A stretch of 64,000 nt of DNA from Fomes fomentarius. Its lineage: Eukaryota > Basidiomycota > Agaricomycetes > Polyporales > Polyporaceae. The DNA is taken from NCBI GenBank assembly GCA_022606135.1, contig JABYQN010000014.1, positions 558,001-622,000 on the forward strand, read 5' to 3'. The notes beneath the pieces were generated by a model. That model had not been told where the DNA came from. It did not search any database and saw only the letters and a program-made list of their open reading frames with translations. The translations under genes and the position numbers were made by a program. Within the stretch, counting starts at the first letter, position 1. Each line of letters starts with the position of its first letter. Positions 22,436-34,357 of the stretch are shown piece by piece.

Positions 22436-25400
22436 AAGGCAAGTGTGAAGATGGTGACCCGGGAACGCAACAATTGGGGGAGCTTGCCAAGGCAATTGAT
22501 TACGCGGGTTACAGAAGACATAGTAGTAGTCATATAGCCCTTAGGATCGCGCGAACGAAGTCAATCGCATGTGCCTAACGTCTCGTGTCTGTTTATCGGG
22601 TGAGCGTCTCTCGTCTACAGATGGTCTCGGTGACCGCGGTAGTACGCCGCTTAGAGGTGTTGTCGCTACTTATGTCCACTCTCTGGCAGTTGTGCAGAAC
22701 TAGTGCGAGATCTCTATCACTGGTCACAACAGTGTCCTAACTTCTCGCGCCCGCCATTCTGTACTCAAACGATTTGCTGTAAGATCCACCGGCCGGTGGC
22801 TCACACTAGCGCCTGGGGCGCGCGGCTCGAGGTGATTGCTCAACTTGAAACCGGCCCATGTCCGTCCACCATGACCCCTTCCCCATTTCTATGTCCTCGG
22901 ACTACGAATTCACGCCGACAAATTCTGAGAGACTTCCCGGTGCCGTGAGGCATCATCACAACCAACTATGCTACTCTCCGACTCATGGGGTCAAATCAAT
23001 TTGTGAGCCCCTGTCTTAGTCAGTCGTGAAGCTTGAATCTTGACTTGAACAACTTGAACAACCTGAAGGGTTGTAGGCAGATCAGGGAGCGGGCTTGTGG
23101 GGTATGATTCTGATTCTGAGGTTCCCTCCACCGCCTCCCATTGCCGCCCCCTACCACCTCAATTCCCATCCATTCCGGGTCCAAACCGCTACAGCGCAAC
23201 AAGATAAATACGAAAGCGAGCGCGATTCGTCTTCTCATCTAACCCAGCATGTAGCGGCTGGTGCGACGGCTGATATACCGACATACCCTTCGACGTTGCC
23301 CTCGGCCCTTCTCCCAACATGCAGGTCATCCACTTCCCGACCTCCGTATCCATACACACTCAAGCGAAGCGCAGTCTCAAGGTGGACTTATGACGCCTAG
23401 CTCCTCGTCTTGTGATTCTTCGTCACCCTTGCCCTATCTAAGTAGCGTTGCAGCGAAACTGACAACATTACCTCTCTTCGCTATCACAGACGGCTCGTGC
23501 AGACATTCTAACTCGAATACATCCCTCCTGCAGCAGACTTGCAGCACAACTCTGCACGTCCACCCGCTTATCGTCTGCATCGTACGCCGAGCACGTTTGC
23601 GATTTCCACTCGCATTCACACCTTACGCTCGCACTGTGCTCGACCGCGTGACGCACTCTGGGATCGCTTCACATACCCTCGCACAGGCTGTGACCGACAC
23701 GCCGACTCCAGTGGGTGCGCGTCTCATCCTCCGCTCACAGAGAATCTCTTGGCTATTCGTCGCCAGCACATCCATCCTCAACACTCTCAGACGAGACCTC
23801 GGTTTTCCTACACTGCAGTCGTGCGCATGTATCCCCCCAGTGGGTAGTTACCAGCTGTGTCTTTGCCGACAGAGGCTGCACGATCAAATGCTTGCCTACA
23901 AAGCAGCGCCGCAGCGCACTACCCGCACACATCTTCTAGGCTCGATTTCGTTGATATGTCAGAGCTGGAGTCGCCTTCTCCCTCCTCAACGGGGTACCGC
24001 AACTTTCCCAGCCAACGGGCGACGCACACAACCTGCTTCATCATCCGATATCCTAGTTCACATCCTTCCTGACCGCCTCCGTCCATTACTCGAGCACCAG
24101 AAACCCGCTCTATTGAAGTCTGTCTACCATCAAGGAGCGCATAACGACCGACTCGCGATCTGCGGAATCGCCTGGCAACTCGCGCAACAGACGGGCACGT
24201 CCGGTTGCACTCCGATGCAGACAAGCATTAGGACGGGGAACAGGTAAATACTGAAACCGCTGAGGAAGGCGCAACAAAAGGGGCAGGACGAAGATTCGGA
24301 TGGAGAGGCAGCCGAGGATGAGAACCCGTGCGTTGACCGTCCATCTGACCAGCGTACCTCCTCACGCTCATCTCCATGATGCCGACCCTTCCCCGCCCGA
24401 CAATCATCGTCTAAGTTGGGTTGGAGCTCTGCGCACGGCACGCGTATCCGACGCATCGATACTGCCTCGTGAGCTCGTCGACACTGCAGTCGTGTCGGGC
24501 GGCACGGTGTCGGGGACCTCAGCCACATCCGCTCGCGAGCGCGTACATCTGCCTGAGCATCTCCACCACGTCTTGTCCTACATCTCTCAGTGGGCACGCC
24601 ATCCTCATCCTCTATCGCATATCCGACAGGCGCACCAAGCACACCCTTCGCAAGCTCGACCGAATTTCCGCCAGGCACGAGTCCACCGGACCCACGCACC
24701 CCCAGCACGCCGAACAACCTGCACCAAGAGACAGGATGCATCTGCGATATGCAACAACTTGAACGACGTAGTAAGGATGCATCCCGCGTGTCCGCATCTA
24801 CTCGCAATGGACGCGTCTCCGCCGATGCATCCGCAACTTCGTATGGATGGATCCCCCGTTGCCGCATCGCAAGGATGCATCCTGTCAATTGGTGCCTGTA
24901 CAGCCGGTACGTACTTGCATCCTATGCATACTAGATCGCTTGCTGACGGTTGCTTGTATCTTTACTATCCATCTCGGTCCGGTAACATGTCCTATGCGAC
25001 ATGCATTGCTTGTTGTTCTTGACTTTCTGTGTTCCACATGTGCAATACTCTATGGTTCACACTACTACCTGTCGTTCCAATACTCCCTGTCGTTCAATAC
25101 TGACCTGTTCAACGTGTTGCACTAATATAATTGATATTCATGGTACCATCCTTGCACTGTACTGAGCCTGCTCGTGCTGACTTTCCCATAGTTTCGTCCA
25201 CATCCCTTTTTGACGCTCTACCCGATCTTCTCAAAGTATACAGGACCGGAATAGGAGACCATTCTCGCCCATGTTCCACGACTTTATCTGGAGGGGCTCT
25301 TTGCACATTGCAAAGATCGCATCCTTTGCGAGGTCAGGAAGGGGTGGGAAATGGAAAATGAAAATCAACAGTTTCACGCGGTGAGATACTAAGCGAAACT

Positions 25401-25634
25401 GCGCAAACTGATCGTTTCTCCAAGGTTTCTGGGTGGAGGACAGGATGTGTCCGTTCCAGTGTTGACCGTTGCCCGCCGTGAAACCCCTTCTCTATGCGGA
25501 GAAATGCACAGAGTAAACTCTGAAGGCGCTTAATTGCTCCCGATAAACGGTCCCGATAGGATCTAAGATTGCAAATAGGAGTGGCACGAAGCAGCGCGTT
25601 TGTTGACTCATTCTTCTGTTACCACCTAACTCAT
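22436..25634. other. Gene-poor stretch
   Basis: Long open frames exist on both strands (for example 23261-24247) but overlap each other and show no recognisable motif, hydrophobic pattern or intron logic. I treat them as chance ORFs in C-rich sequence. The stretch contains a GGATGCATCC cluster and, near 25232-25300, a segment resembling one end of the MITE at 58.8 kb. Confidence 0.5.
24734..24930. repeat. Cluster of GGATGCATCC-type palindromes
   Basis: The self-complementary word GGATGCATCC occurs exactly at 24775 and 24873. One-mismatch forms occur at 24734 (GGATGCATCT), 24823 (CGATGCATCC) and 24845 (GGATGGATCC). TTGCATCC and TATGCATA follow at 24915-24930. Six related palindromic words in 200 bp is unusual. 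Subterminal repeats of a DNA transposon or an array of protein-binding sites are possible. Confidence 0.6.
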
Positions 25635-25869
25635 ATGGCAGACGAATGGGAGGTGCGCTTCCCTGTCCATCCTGACAAACCATGCAGCTATACTCTCCCT
25701 GCATCACATCCCATTCGGTCAAACGACGATGAACCTCTTCTCCGGCTGCGCTTTGCAAATGGGAAACTTTTCCATGTACGTATCACTGCGCCACACACGG
25801 GAGTCTGCTCAGTTCACACTATCCAGGATGGAGAAGTTTCTACCCATTCCATGCGGACAGGAGTCGTAA
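25635..25869 (+). CDS. Possible small unknown protein, 65 aa
   Basis: Two exons (25635-25775, 25813-25869) would give 65 aa starting MADEWEVRFPVHPDKPCSY and ending LPIPCGQES. The 37-nt intron is GT-AG but short. The sequence has protein-like composition yet no recognised motif. It could be a fragment of a larger decayed gene. Confidence 0.28.
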
Positions 25870-26358
25870 ATATATCCTCAACGCCAGAGTCCATGCTTGT
25901 GAGCACGATGAGCCATCCTCGAACCCGCATTCTTTCTCATAGGGAAGGTTAGCCTGGTCCACCGGAATTCAACGCATCTCAGGATATGACAAACACGGCT
26001 TCCATTTCGAAGCCATCGCTTGCAACTCATGATACCAGCTTGCGAACCACCAGAAAGCGCGTCTCCTTTTATGGGGTGAGACAATCAGTATACTCCGCAA
26101 CGACTCGTCGTTTATTATAGTAGATTCCCTCAACATCCCAAAGAAGCAGTAGCAGCACGAGAACACGGAGCTCGATACATTCCAAGGATACACTAGTGAT
26201 GGAAACACGAGTGAGACACACTCCAATTGGTAGTCTCAGAACTGATCCCTTCACGTAAATAAGGCAAAGAAGGCAGAGAAGGGGAAAGATCGTCTCCAGC
26301 CGGTATGTAGAATTTTTACTCAGATAACTTACTAAACTCAAAATGCGATCGATTGTAG

Positions 26359-26901
26359 ATTGTTCCAGCCTCAGAGTCCTCTGAATTCGTGGGACCTTCG
26401 GGTACTGGAATGACCGCAATTGACCTCAACGATGCACCACATATATCGACGGCTCCACAGGACAACGCTGCACGGAAGGTAAGCCACTCCTTTGGGGATA
26501 TGACGTCTGAAACCTGTTTAATCCATATGCAGTCGCTCGAACCTCAGAAATGGAAGCTCAGAAACAAGAATCACGAAGCAAGGTGGTTCAGCTCCCAAGG
26601 GGTAGCTGCGATCTCAGCTCCTGTCAACATAGACCTCAGTGTGAGCTTGGCTCAGGGGGATCTGTATGTGCACCGTATTCTGGACAGGGCCGCCAGTACT
26701 TTCCAGGTTTGGGTTTTCCTCCTTCGTGAAGGGTGTTTGGTTTGGGTGCCAGTGCGTCAGCCACGCAGTATCCGTCACCCCATTTTCCCCGAACTACTTT
26801 TGGTCTTCAGTGGAAACAAAGGGTCGGAGGTCCCGGGTTGGATCACAGAATCTACTGCACGTAGGAAACGAGACGATTATGTGTTCCATGTAAATGCATA
26901 A
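26359..26901 (+). CDS. Unknown protein, C-terminal part
   Basis: An open stretch starts after a likely acceptor at 26358. It reads through a possible 54-nt intron (26479-26532, GTAAGC...GCAG, length a multiple of three) and ends at 26901. It contains IDLNDAPHISTAPQDNAARK and, later, LAQGDLYVHRILD and RRKRDDYVFHVNA. No family was recognised. A further upstream exon ending near 26301 is suggested by GTATGT at 26302. The start codon is not identified, so the call is partial. Confidence 0.35.
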   Translation: MVPASESSEFVGPSGTGMTAIDLNDAPHISTAPQDNAARKVSHSFGDMTSETCLIHMQSLEPQKWKLRNKNHEARWFSSQGVAAISAPVNIDLSVSLAQGDLYVHRILDRAASTFQVWVFLLREGCLVWVPVRQPRSIRHPIFPELLLVFSGNKGSEVPGWITESTARRKRDDYVFHVNA

Positions 26902-28103
26902 TGCACACACAGTAAACACCTAGAATACCCGGTGTAACTGGTGTCGTGGGCACGCTCACGTCCTTTGCACCCGCCGCTTCCACTACTGCGGGCGTGGGTG
27001 ATAGCGGATGCTGCAAGTCGAGTTGAACTCGAGCGGATGTCGTTACCCACCACCTCGATATCGATCGCGTCCTTGGACATGCTCACCCAACATCCCTACA
27101 ACGTGAGCTGGTTGGGCTGCTCCCGAGCGCGCTCGGCAAGGACGCTGTGGCAAACCGCGAGGGAAGAAGTCGGTCAAGCGTTACCCTTGCGTTAATCCTT
27201 CGATTCCGCCTTGCCCAAGTCTTGCCTCCCGCCTTATAACGCTTACGGTGCTTGCCTGTCACCTTCACCAGCTTCTTCGCGCCAGCGTTAGGCTTAGGCT
27301 TACTCTTCCCAGCCTTGTCTTTCGGTGAGTTCCGTGGTATGACAGACAAGCCCGACATATCGTCGTCCAAGTCCCAGTCGTCAGACGAGTCGAGGTCGAG
27401 GTCAAGGGGCTTTTCCTTTCAAAGGGGATGGACGCGCACATCTAGAAGACGGAGACAGGCAGGAGGTATTGCATCTTCTTGCAAGTGAGGCCTGTATGGG
27501 AGCGGGAGTAATGTCAGACAATGAGCGCTAAATGTGATAAAGACGCATACATGGTCGGACTCCCTTGATGGCAGCGGTAAAGCGGCGATCTCGAACTCTT
27601 TTTCGAGCTGGAGGTTGGTCTGCTCGTCGTTGTTGCCGCTGTGAAGTGGGAGGCTCTAGTCAGATACTATTTCGGGCGAGACCAGCGATCTACAAGATGA
27701 AGTTGGATAAGTAGCTGATATTGATGGATCCCTTTGAACCAGCTGGCTATCAAGACCAATGTCAACTCTATTTGTACTGACTCCTTGCGCTTCCCTTAAA
27801 CACTGGCTCTTTGTCCTATAAATCTGCTCAACGGGAGCCAATGAGTTAGGACCAGTGATGCCTTGCCACGTCATCGGGGACGCAGCGTTCCGGATCATTC
27901 TTCCATACCAATGGCCACACCAATGGAATACTTCCAGGTCTTGGCCCTCCCATTGTTTCACTTGATGTTTCGGGTGGTCAGATGGGGAACAAATGTTTGC
28001 ATGCTACCGTGCTGGTGAATAGGATGAAAGATGATTATCGATGGATGTTTTAGGTGTATAAGTACGACAGTCCGCTACCCCTGAGCTGGTAGACACATCC
28101 ACC
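26902..28103. other. Intergenic stretch
   Basis: No gene recognised. On the minus strand 27083-27370 reads a Lys/Arg-rich segment (KSKPKPNAGAKKLVKV, then KHRKRYKAGGKTWARR) that looks like a nuclear basic tail, without splice context. The last 100 bp should contain the promoter of the FKBP-like gene; GTGTATAAGT near 28053 is a TATA candidate. Confidence 0.35.
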
Positions 28104-29315
28104 ATGATCAGCGCCGATATTGGAATTTGGTGTGTATCTCAGCTCCATATATGTCTCTTTGCTTCACTAACATGACTGTACCAGGGGCATCGTCCTAGAG
28201 CCAGGATCGAAGAGATCATTCACCCGTTTCCGCTCGACGCTTAGGATTACTGGCGCCGTGCTGGGGTCTGACCTCAAGGACAGTAATGCCCGAACCTCAG
28301 TAATGCTGACGTTCTCAGCATCTGATCCGACGACGATCGTGCTCTGCAACCTTGTTCCACAGCAGGTAAGACCCTCTAGCTTGTGCGCTTGGTATCTGAT
28401 TGCTGATGAAGTTACTTAGGTGGAGCAAGCACCACTCAACCTCACACTTCAGGCTGCGGAGAACTGCACCTTCGAGGTTGTTGGCCCCAAGTAGGTCTAT
28501 GTGAACGATATCCCAGTGAGTGATGATGACATGGAATTAGCCCAGTTCATCTGTTCGGAAATTATATCGGTAAGAGTATGTTGGTATTCGGAGAGGGCTA
28601 TATTGATAATCTTGTGAGGTCATGCAGATGAACTAGCTATGATCACTATCCTCCGTTCAGTTTTGGATGACGTTCTCAAAGACAAACGAGAGCGGGAATC
28701 GTCGGAGAACCTAGGGCCGACCTCTAAGAAGAGACGTCACACCGACGAGATTGAAAGTGACACGCCAAACCAGATCTCAGAGTCATCAAAAAACACTGGG
28801 AAGCAAGCCAACTCACAGCACCGGTCCCCTGAGAGCGTACAGGATGTGATATGGCTGCGCCATAGGCCAGGAGACACGTCCGCGACCCCTGTTGCTAAGG
28901 GTGACAAGGTGTCTTTGCGTTTTGTTGTGAGGGACTCCTTAGGAGTGAAATTGTTCGCCAAATCGCGTGTTGTGAGTACCTCCACATTTCTCATTGCCGG
29001 CTTGATTATTGAAGAGCTGTAGATGACGTTCATCGTTGGGAAGGGTGAAGTTCCCCAAGGTGACCATCTCACTTCAGTGATGGAGATCAAGACTGATGGC
29101 ATCATGTCCTAGGCTTTGACCAGGGTGTTGTAGGTATGCTGCGCGGAGAACAACGTAAGATCCAGGTGTCAGAGTCTTGTGCGCGGAGCGATCCTCAATT
29201 GCGAAACGTCATGGAGCCACCACAGGCTCATATCATTGGTACGCACACTCACGCTATATGAATGCCTTGTGAGTCTTACCCGTCCATAGACTGCTTACTC
29301 GAGCACGGACCGTGA
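28104..29315 (+). CDS. Nucleoplasmin-like/FKBP nuclear protein (Fpr3/Fpr4 type), FKBP domain eroded
   Basis: Eight exons fit in phase: 28104-28129, 28185-28365, 28420-28490, 28541-28569, 28628-28971, 29023-29059, 29113-29238 and 29290-29315, total 279 aa. The N-terminal half matches the nucleoplasmin-like domain of histone-chaperone FKBPs (WGIVLEPGSK, RITGAVLGSDLKDSNARTS, IVLCNLVPQQVEQAPLNLTL, VHLFGNYI). The linker has a basic patch GPTSKKRRH. The FKBP part keeps KGDKVSLRF, FIVGKGEV and GFDQGVVGML, but lacks the usual active-site Trp context, the YG loop and the C-terminal IPP...LVFEVEL strand. It is also shorter than typical 350-400 aa members and lacks a long acidic tract. Histone binding could persist; isomerase activity is doubtful. 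Confidence 0.7.
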
Positions 29316-30981
29316 CCACAAGTATACCGAGGTAGTTACCTGTGTTTTCTTGTGGTTTACGAGGATAGGGTTAGAGAAGAGACGAAAGGATAGCGTGATC
29401 TGGGAGAGGCGCTGCGTTATGATACGTTGGAGTAGTATGGTGTCACGATGCCTGTCCGCCTCCCCGAGTTATGCAGATGCAACACACGTCCTTGTACGAC
29501 CGTGACGACATTCACATGGAAGCGCAGCAAGCCCAGGCCGGGAACGTCCAGTACTTCTCCATGCCTGGAGAAATCCCTGTTTGTGCAGTGACTCTCGCAG
29601 GTCCCCTCAGACTGACTCGGAGGGGGAGGGATCGGGCAGGTTCTTCGACCTCAAGACCAAATTGCCTTGCTACATCTTCATCATAGGCGTTCAATTCGCT
29701 CTACTACTAATCCTAGGTACTTTTCAAGCAAATAGACTGGCAGTCACTGGGATAGTATCCTAGTATCCAGTATGGGAAGCGTTAGGAAGTTAGGGACCGA
29801 TGCGAATTTTCCACGGTATGTTTTTGATAGTTTGATTGAGCAGTATGGCTCAAGATCACGAGGAAGAATGGCTCCCATCACTACATCGCCAGACCTCGCT
29901 GGATCGATTGAACCTCGCTCCTCCAGACTCTGATCTCGCTTAAGGTCCTCAATATCTTCCACTCGCTCTCCTCATCGCTATCACTGTACTCCGACCGGCT
30001 CTTCGCTCAGCTCTCTCTCTTCTACATTCTAGTGTGTAAAACACGGGAACGGTCTAAATTGGACCTACAAGGACGTGGACGGGCGACCTCGGTGTGGCTG
30101 CGAAAGAAATGGGCCGACAAAGACCCACGCATATGCGGCAGTCGCGAAAGAGAAGCTCGAGCGCATGAATGTCTCTGGGTCCAATCAAAAGTCCAGTAAG
30201 AAAAACCGAGTGACAGTAGGGGACGTACACGACTCGGGAGATGACGGAGCTGCTACAGTCTCTGCGCGACGAAGAGTGGTGAGGTCATCTGCTGGACGCG
30301 CATCGGGACGTATGTCTGGCAGAGCGGGACCCGCAATGGCGGTGGGAACTGTGAAAGTGCGGGGTGGAGTTCGAAATTCGCACGGTGTTCTTCATTATAG
30401 TCAAGGTCTTGTGAGTATGCATGATAGCGGGCGAGACGATTTGGTTGACTGCTTACGCTACGAGCAGGTTCGACGACGGCGTGATGGAGGTCGTGCTTAT
30501 ACAGCTGGAGCTTCCGGAGGACGGTGAGCCCAAATTCTCCGAGCTCGCAACGTTCAAGACGATCGGGTGTTCATGAACCAGGCGTACTTTGCAGGCGCTC
30601 CGGAAGCCTGTAACTGGTGAAGGGGTGGAAGCGGGTCAAACTCCAGAGTTCTTCCCAACAGAGCTTGTGTTGGTGGCAGCCACTTATTGTGGTTGAAGCA
30701 CTCGCAGTAGGCCCCGCACAACTGCTGGACGCTCAGTGTCATCGACCAACGTTCGCAAATACCCACAACTCCACAATGTCCCCGCAGCATTCTGTTGAGG
30801 TTCATCGCTGCACTGTCTACGACGTACATCCTCACTGGAACTTCTTCTCCCAGCCTTAGAAGTAGGAGAATGATCAAGACATCTCGGCCCACGAAGATAT
30901 TCACGAGCGAAGGCGCGTAGCTTGCAGGTGGCGTGTCGGAATACTCGGGCCCTCCCGGGGCATGAACAAAGGTGTCTGTCC
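29316..30981. other. Intergenic stretch with one exon-like segment
   Basis: At 30468-30576 a segment with a good acceptor reads FDDGVMEVVLIQLELPEDG and ends GCS-stop. It joins in phase to an upstream stretch ending at a GTGAGT donor at 30411. It may be the 3' end of a small or decayed gene. An open frame at 30075-30527 overlaps it in another frame and looks like chance. Nothing else recognised. Confidence 0.3.
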
Positions 30982-31847
30982 ATGGACGCTATCCTCCTGT
31001 ACATAGGCGCCATTCTTTCTCAAGGACATTCACCTGTGCCACAGCCGACACCCAATGTCTTCTGCCACCCAGATTCCCGTTCGCTCGTGAGTACCCAACT
31101 GTGTCTCACCAGAACACTGGAACCCGCTGATAAGGACATGGACTGTAGTTGGTTTGATATCCCGTATGTTGCCTTCGGCACCACAAAGGCGTGTTACGCC
31201 GTTTCTGGTTGCTCTGGCTGGACAATTGCACACATCAGTGTTGTAGAGGTGGCGAACGAGAAATGTCTGTGATTCCGTCTTCCTTTTCCTTGAAGGCCAA
31301 TCTCATCTAATACCAATGCCGCACAGATGGCCTTATCATCTGCGACGTTCTTGACTGTCGGCGTGCGCCCAACCCGACTGTAGCTCAGGTTGCCTTTGTG
31401 CTTGACGAGAACGTACAGATGTATTTGAAGCCAGAGTCACAGATAGTCTGCCTGCATGTGAACCGAGTGAGTGTTGTATGGACTATGGTAGAGTGACTGA
31501 TCCATACCTCGACTCTGCAGGGCCCGTCGTTGGTGACACTTGTTCCCCTGAATGCCGATGCTCAGGTCGTAGAGATCCACTTCGATGAGCGTGAAGACTA
31601 TCTCTCCTGCATCAAGGTTATCAACGACGCCGAAATCGCTACCCTAGACCAGCGTGAATGCATGGCACTAGCTTTGCGTCGAGCGCTATCAACAGCTATA
31701 CCCCGGCATGCGTCCCCCGACCAGCCCGAGCACTGCACGATGCACCCGCGTGAGTATTCTCTGCATGCTAACTACCTTTCCTAATCGCGAATTGTGACAG
31801 GTCCATCCACAGATGAGGGTAGCGGGAGTTTGACTGCTGAGGACTAG
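30982..31847 (+). CDS. Unknown protein, 223 aa (four-exon model)
   Basis: Exons 30982-31237, 31327-31466, 31521-31749 and 31801-31847 join in phase to 223 aa. Introns 2 and 3 are canonical and well supported; intron 1 uses donor GTGTTG and is less certain. Motifs include SWFDIPYVAFGTTKACYAV, GLIICDVLDCRRAPNPTV and VEIHFDEREDYLSCI, with an acidic tail (STDEGSGSLTAED). No domain was recognised and no signal peptide or membrane segment is clear. The start could lie elsewhere, since the first 50 residues look less protein-like. Confidence 0.45.
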
Positions 31848-34357
31848 TTATGGAACGGGCTGAGCAAACGTTGGTATTATCGTATCATGACTCACGATGC
31901 TAGTATCATCTACCGGACTACCCGCAGAGTTTATGTGCATAGTTTCATCCACCAATACGTGTTCCGCAACGATGCAACCTTGTGTAGTTACCCATCTTAG
32001 GAATACATAATATGTACTGTCCTCGCCTTCAAAAGACATTTGCGTATTGCGGCTGAGGGGCGTTATTACCGGCACCACAGAGCTCAGCCTAAAATCCACC
32101 GCAACCAGACTCTTTAGTCAGCTAACTTTGAGAAGGTCGCCAGTGGGCCTTACTCATCTTCCTACGTTTTCAACCAGCATCGCCAAAGAGGGAAGAAGTG
32201 ATGCCTACGAAGTCCCATTGAATAGACTTAAGAAATGTGAAACTTGAGGATGATGAAAATCGTGGGATCGCCGAGCATCTTCCTTTTCGGGTACAACATA
32301 GGATTTGTTTGGATCCAAAGCTCTTGCCAAACAAATGACCGAAATTGGCTGCCCAGCGCCAGTCACTCCTCGTCAGTCACTAGTCAACACTCACACTAAT
32401 ACCGTTTACTGCCACCCTGCTTTTATCTTGTCATGCTTCATGTATGCCCATAGTACTTCCTCTCGTAGCCCTCAGCCTGCTCTGCGCCGCCATCGACCCA
32501 AACCAATAACCCCAGCCAATATACACCATCGAGGTCGACAGGGAGAAATGGGAAGATGAGCAATAAACGATCGTGCTGGGGACAATAAACGATTGTTCTG
32601 GGGAAGCACTAACCCCCATCGACGACGGACTTCGTAGCGGTCGACCAAGGTGCGTTTGTTATGTCTCCAGCAGTCCCCGCGAATCCCACGGACCCGACCT
32701 CTGCGGCGCTCGGAACCCATGAACACCAAGGGTCGATGTACCCTATACACCGTGCGCACCTCGCGGGGCCCGCCGCCCCGTCTCGACGAGAGAAACGGGC
32801 TCCTCTCTTGGATCCTGGTCCAAAACCGGTTGAATCAATACCGCGAGGGGTATCTCGCAATCGTATGCAAGGCGCGAGGTATTTAGCCCATTCCAGGTGG
32901 ATGAGACTGAAGGTGGGCTTCCCTCACTATCTGCTGACCTTCGCTGATTCCGCCGTGAAGCCAAACACCGTTGTCGTCACGCACTTGCATGGGTTGTTGA
33001 CTCATGGTGGTCGACGTGTGATGTAGTCTAGTCACCACGCTGGAGGAGGAAGGCTTGTTCCGACGATGCCATGCATCTCGATGCACCAATACCTGACTCA
33101 GATTACGCCTCTGAGCGTGGAGACGGGTGCACCCGGGGCGTGGACAAACCTCCCGTACCCAAGGCCAGATCTCTGAAACAGCGTCTCGCCTCCTGGATGT
33201 GATTTCGAATTTGAACAAGTCGCACTGGAGCCGTCTGTCGTGGACGCTCTCGTCAAACGTCAAACGCTCGCCAGACCTCCTTCATTGCAAACGAACTGTT
33301 CAGCATGTGTCAACCCACCGGATTCTCACTCCTCCCTTCGTCACTCCTTGCCCTCGTTGGCCTTGCGCTCAGCCTGACGTCGAGGTGGCTAGCGTCAATG
33401 GCTGACAGCTACAATCACACTGCGATCGGCCGAGCTAACACTTGATTCAACATGTGTGCAATCTTCGGCTCTTGTTCTTGTTGATGTTAAAGTTGACATG
33501 CTTGATTTGCAGGACATGGGAAGGGTGAGAGTGGTGAGAGAAGAAGGCGGAGGGGGCGCTGCAGATGAGGAACGTAGTGCGAGCGGCGGCGATTAGGCTG
33601 CTCGATGGTTGGGTATGAGGATTATATGGTGCGCTCGCATAAGCTAGAGCTGACAGAATCTTTACTTGTACCATGGGACAGTATCCGTATGCCGTAAACA
33701 GATAGTTGGATACGGTATCGTATCAAGTGCATGGAAGACGAATCGCTGCCTGTCGTCAAATTCGGACCACAGTAGAGCTCAGCCGGGGGCGTCCCGATCT
33801 CCCGGCCACACATACATAGCTGCGTTGACGACACCGTTGTAGCTTCCTCAAGTGAGTATTCTTGTGTTGAATAACGAGATAGACCATGCGGTTCTGTGTG
33901 CTAGCGGCCATTGTACACCCCTTACACTGTTCAACCCGAGACACGCTGTCATTGCCTCCAGGCTGGCTGGAGTCCCCGACTCTGACCAGGAGAGAGGGCT
34001 TTGTCCTGCTCAAACGGCCCCAGCTTCAGTCCGTTGGACCTTAGAAAACAGCCACAACGGCAGTGTTAAACCGTGATGTGACGACACTTCCACTTGGTGC
34101 TCACACAACGATCGGTCTTCAGAAGACGGGTCTCTCCCTCATTGAGATCAGTGACAGAACGACCGTGTTCCTAGCCTATCTTGCAGCCAAGAGAGATAGA
34201 GCTTAGAGAGCCAAGAGCAAATGGGTGGAAGCCGTGCTGCTGGCATTGGGGACGTGATATATCTCCACAAATTACACACAGACGTGATACACAGGATTGA
34301 ATTCTGCCATATGGGTTTTATTACTTGACAACAAGCTTGACGAGTAAATATCTACAC
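31848..34357. other. Gene-poor stretch
   Basis: No gene could be supported. The plus strand at 32661-33026 is open and reads SSPAVPANPTDPTSAALG-like Pro/Ser-rich sequence, without splice or domain support. Several overlapping frames around 33.6-34.0 kb on the minus strand look random. Confidence 0.4.

Noticed and set aside
23261..24247. 328-codon open frame on the plus strand
   Set aside because: It overlaps equally long open frames on the minus strand, has no motif or plausible intron pattern, and its composition follows the local C-rich bias.
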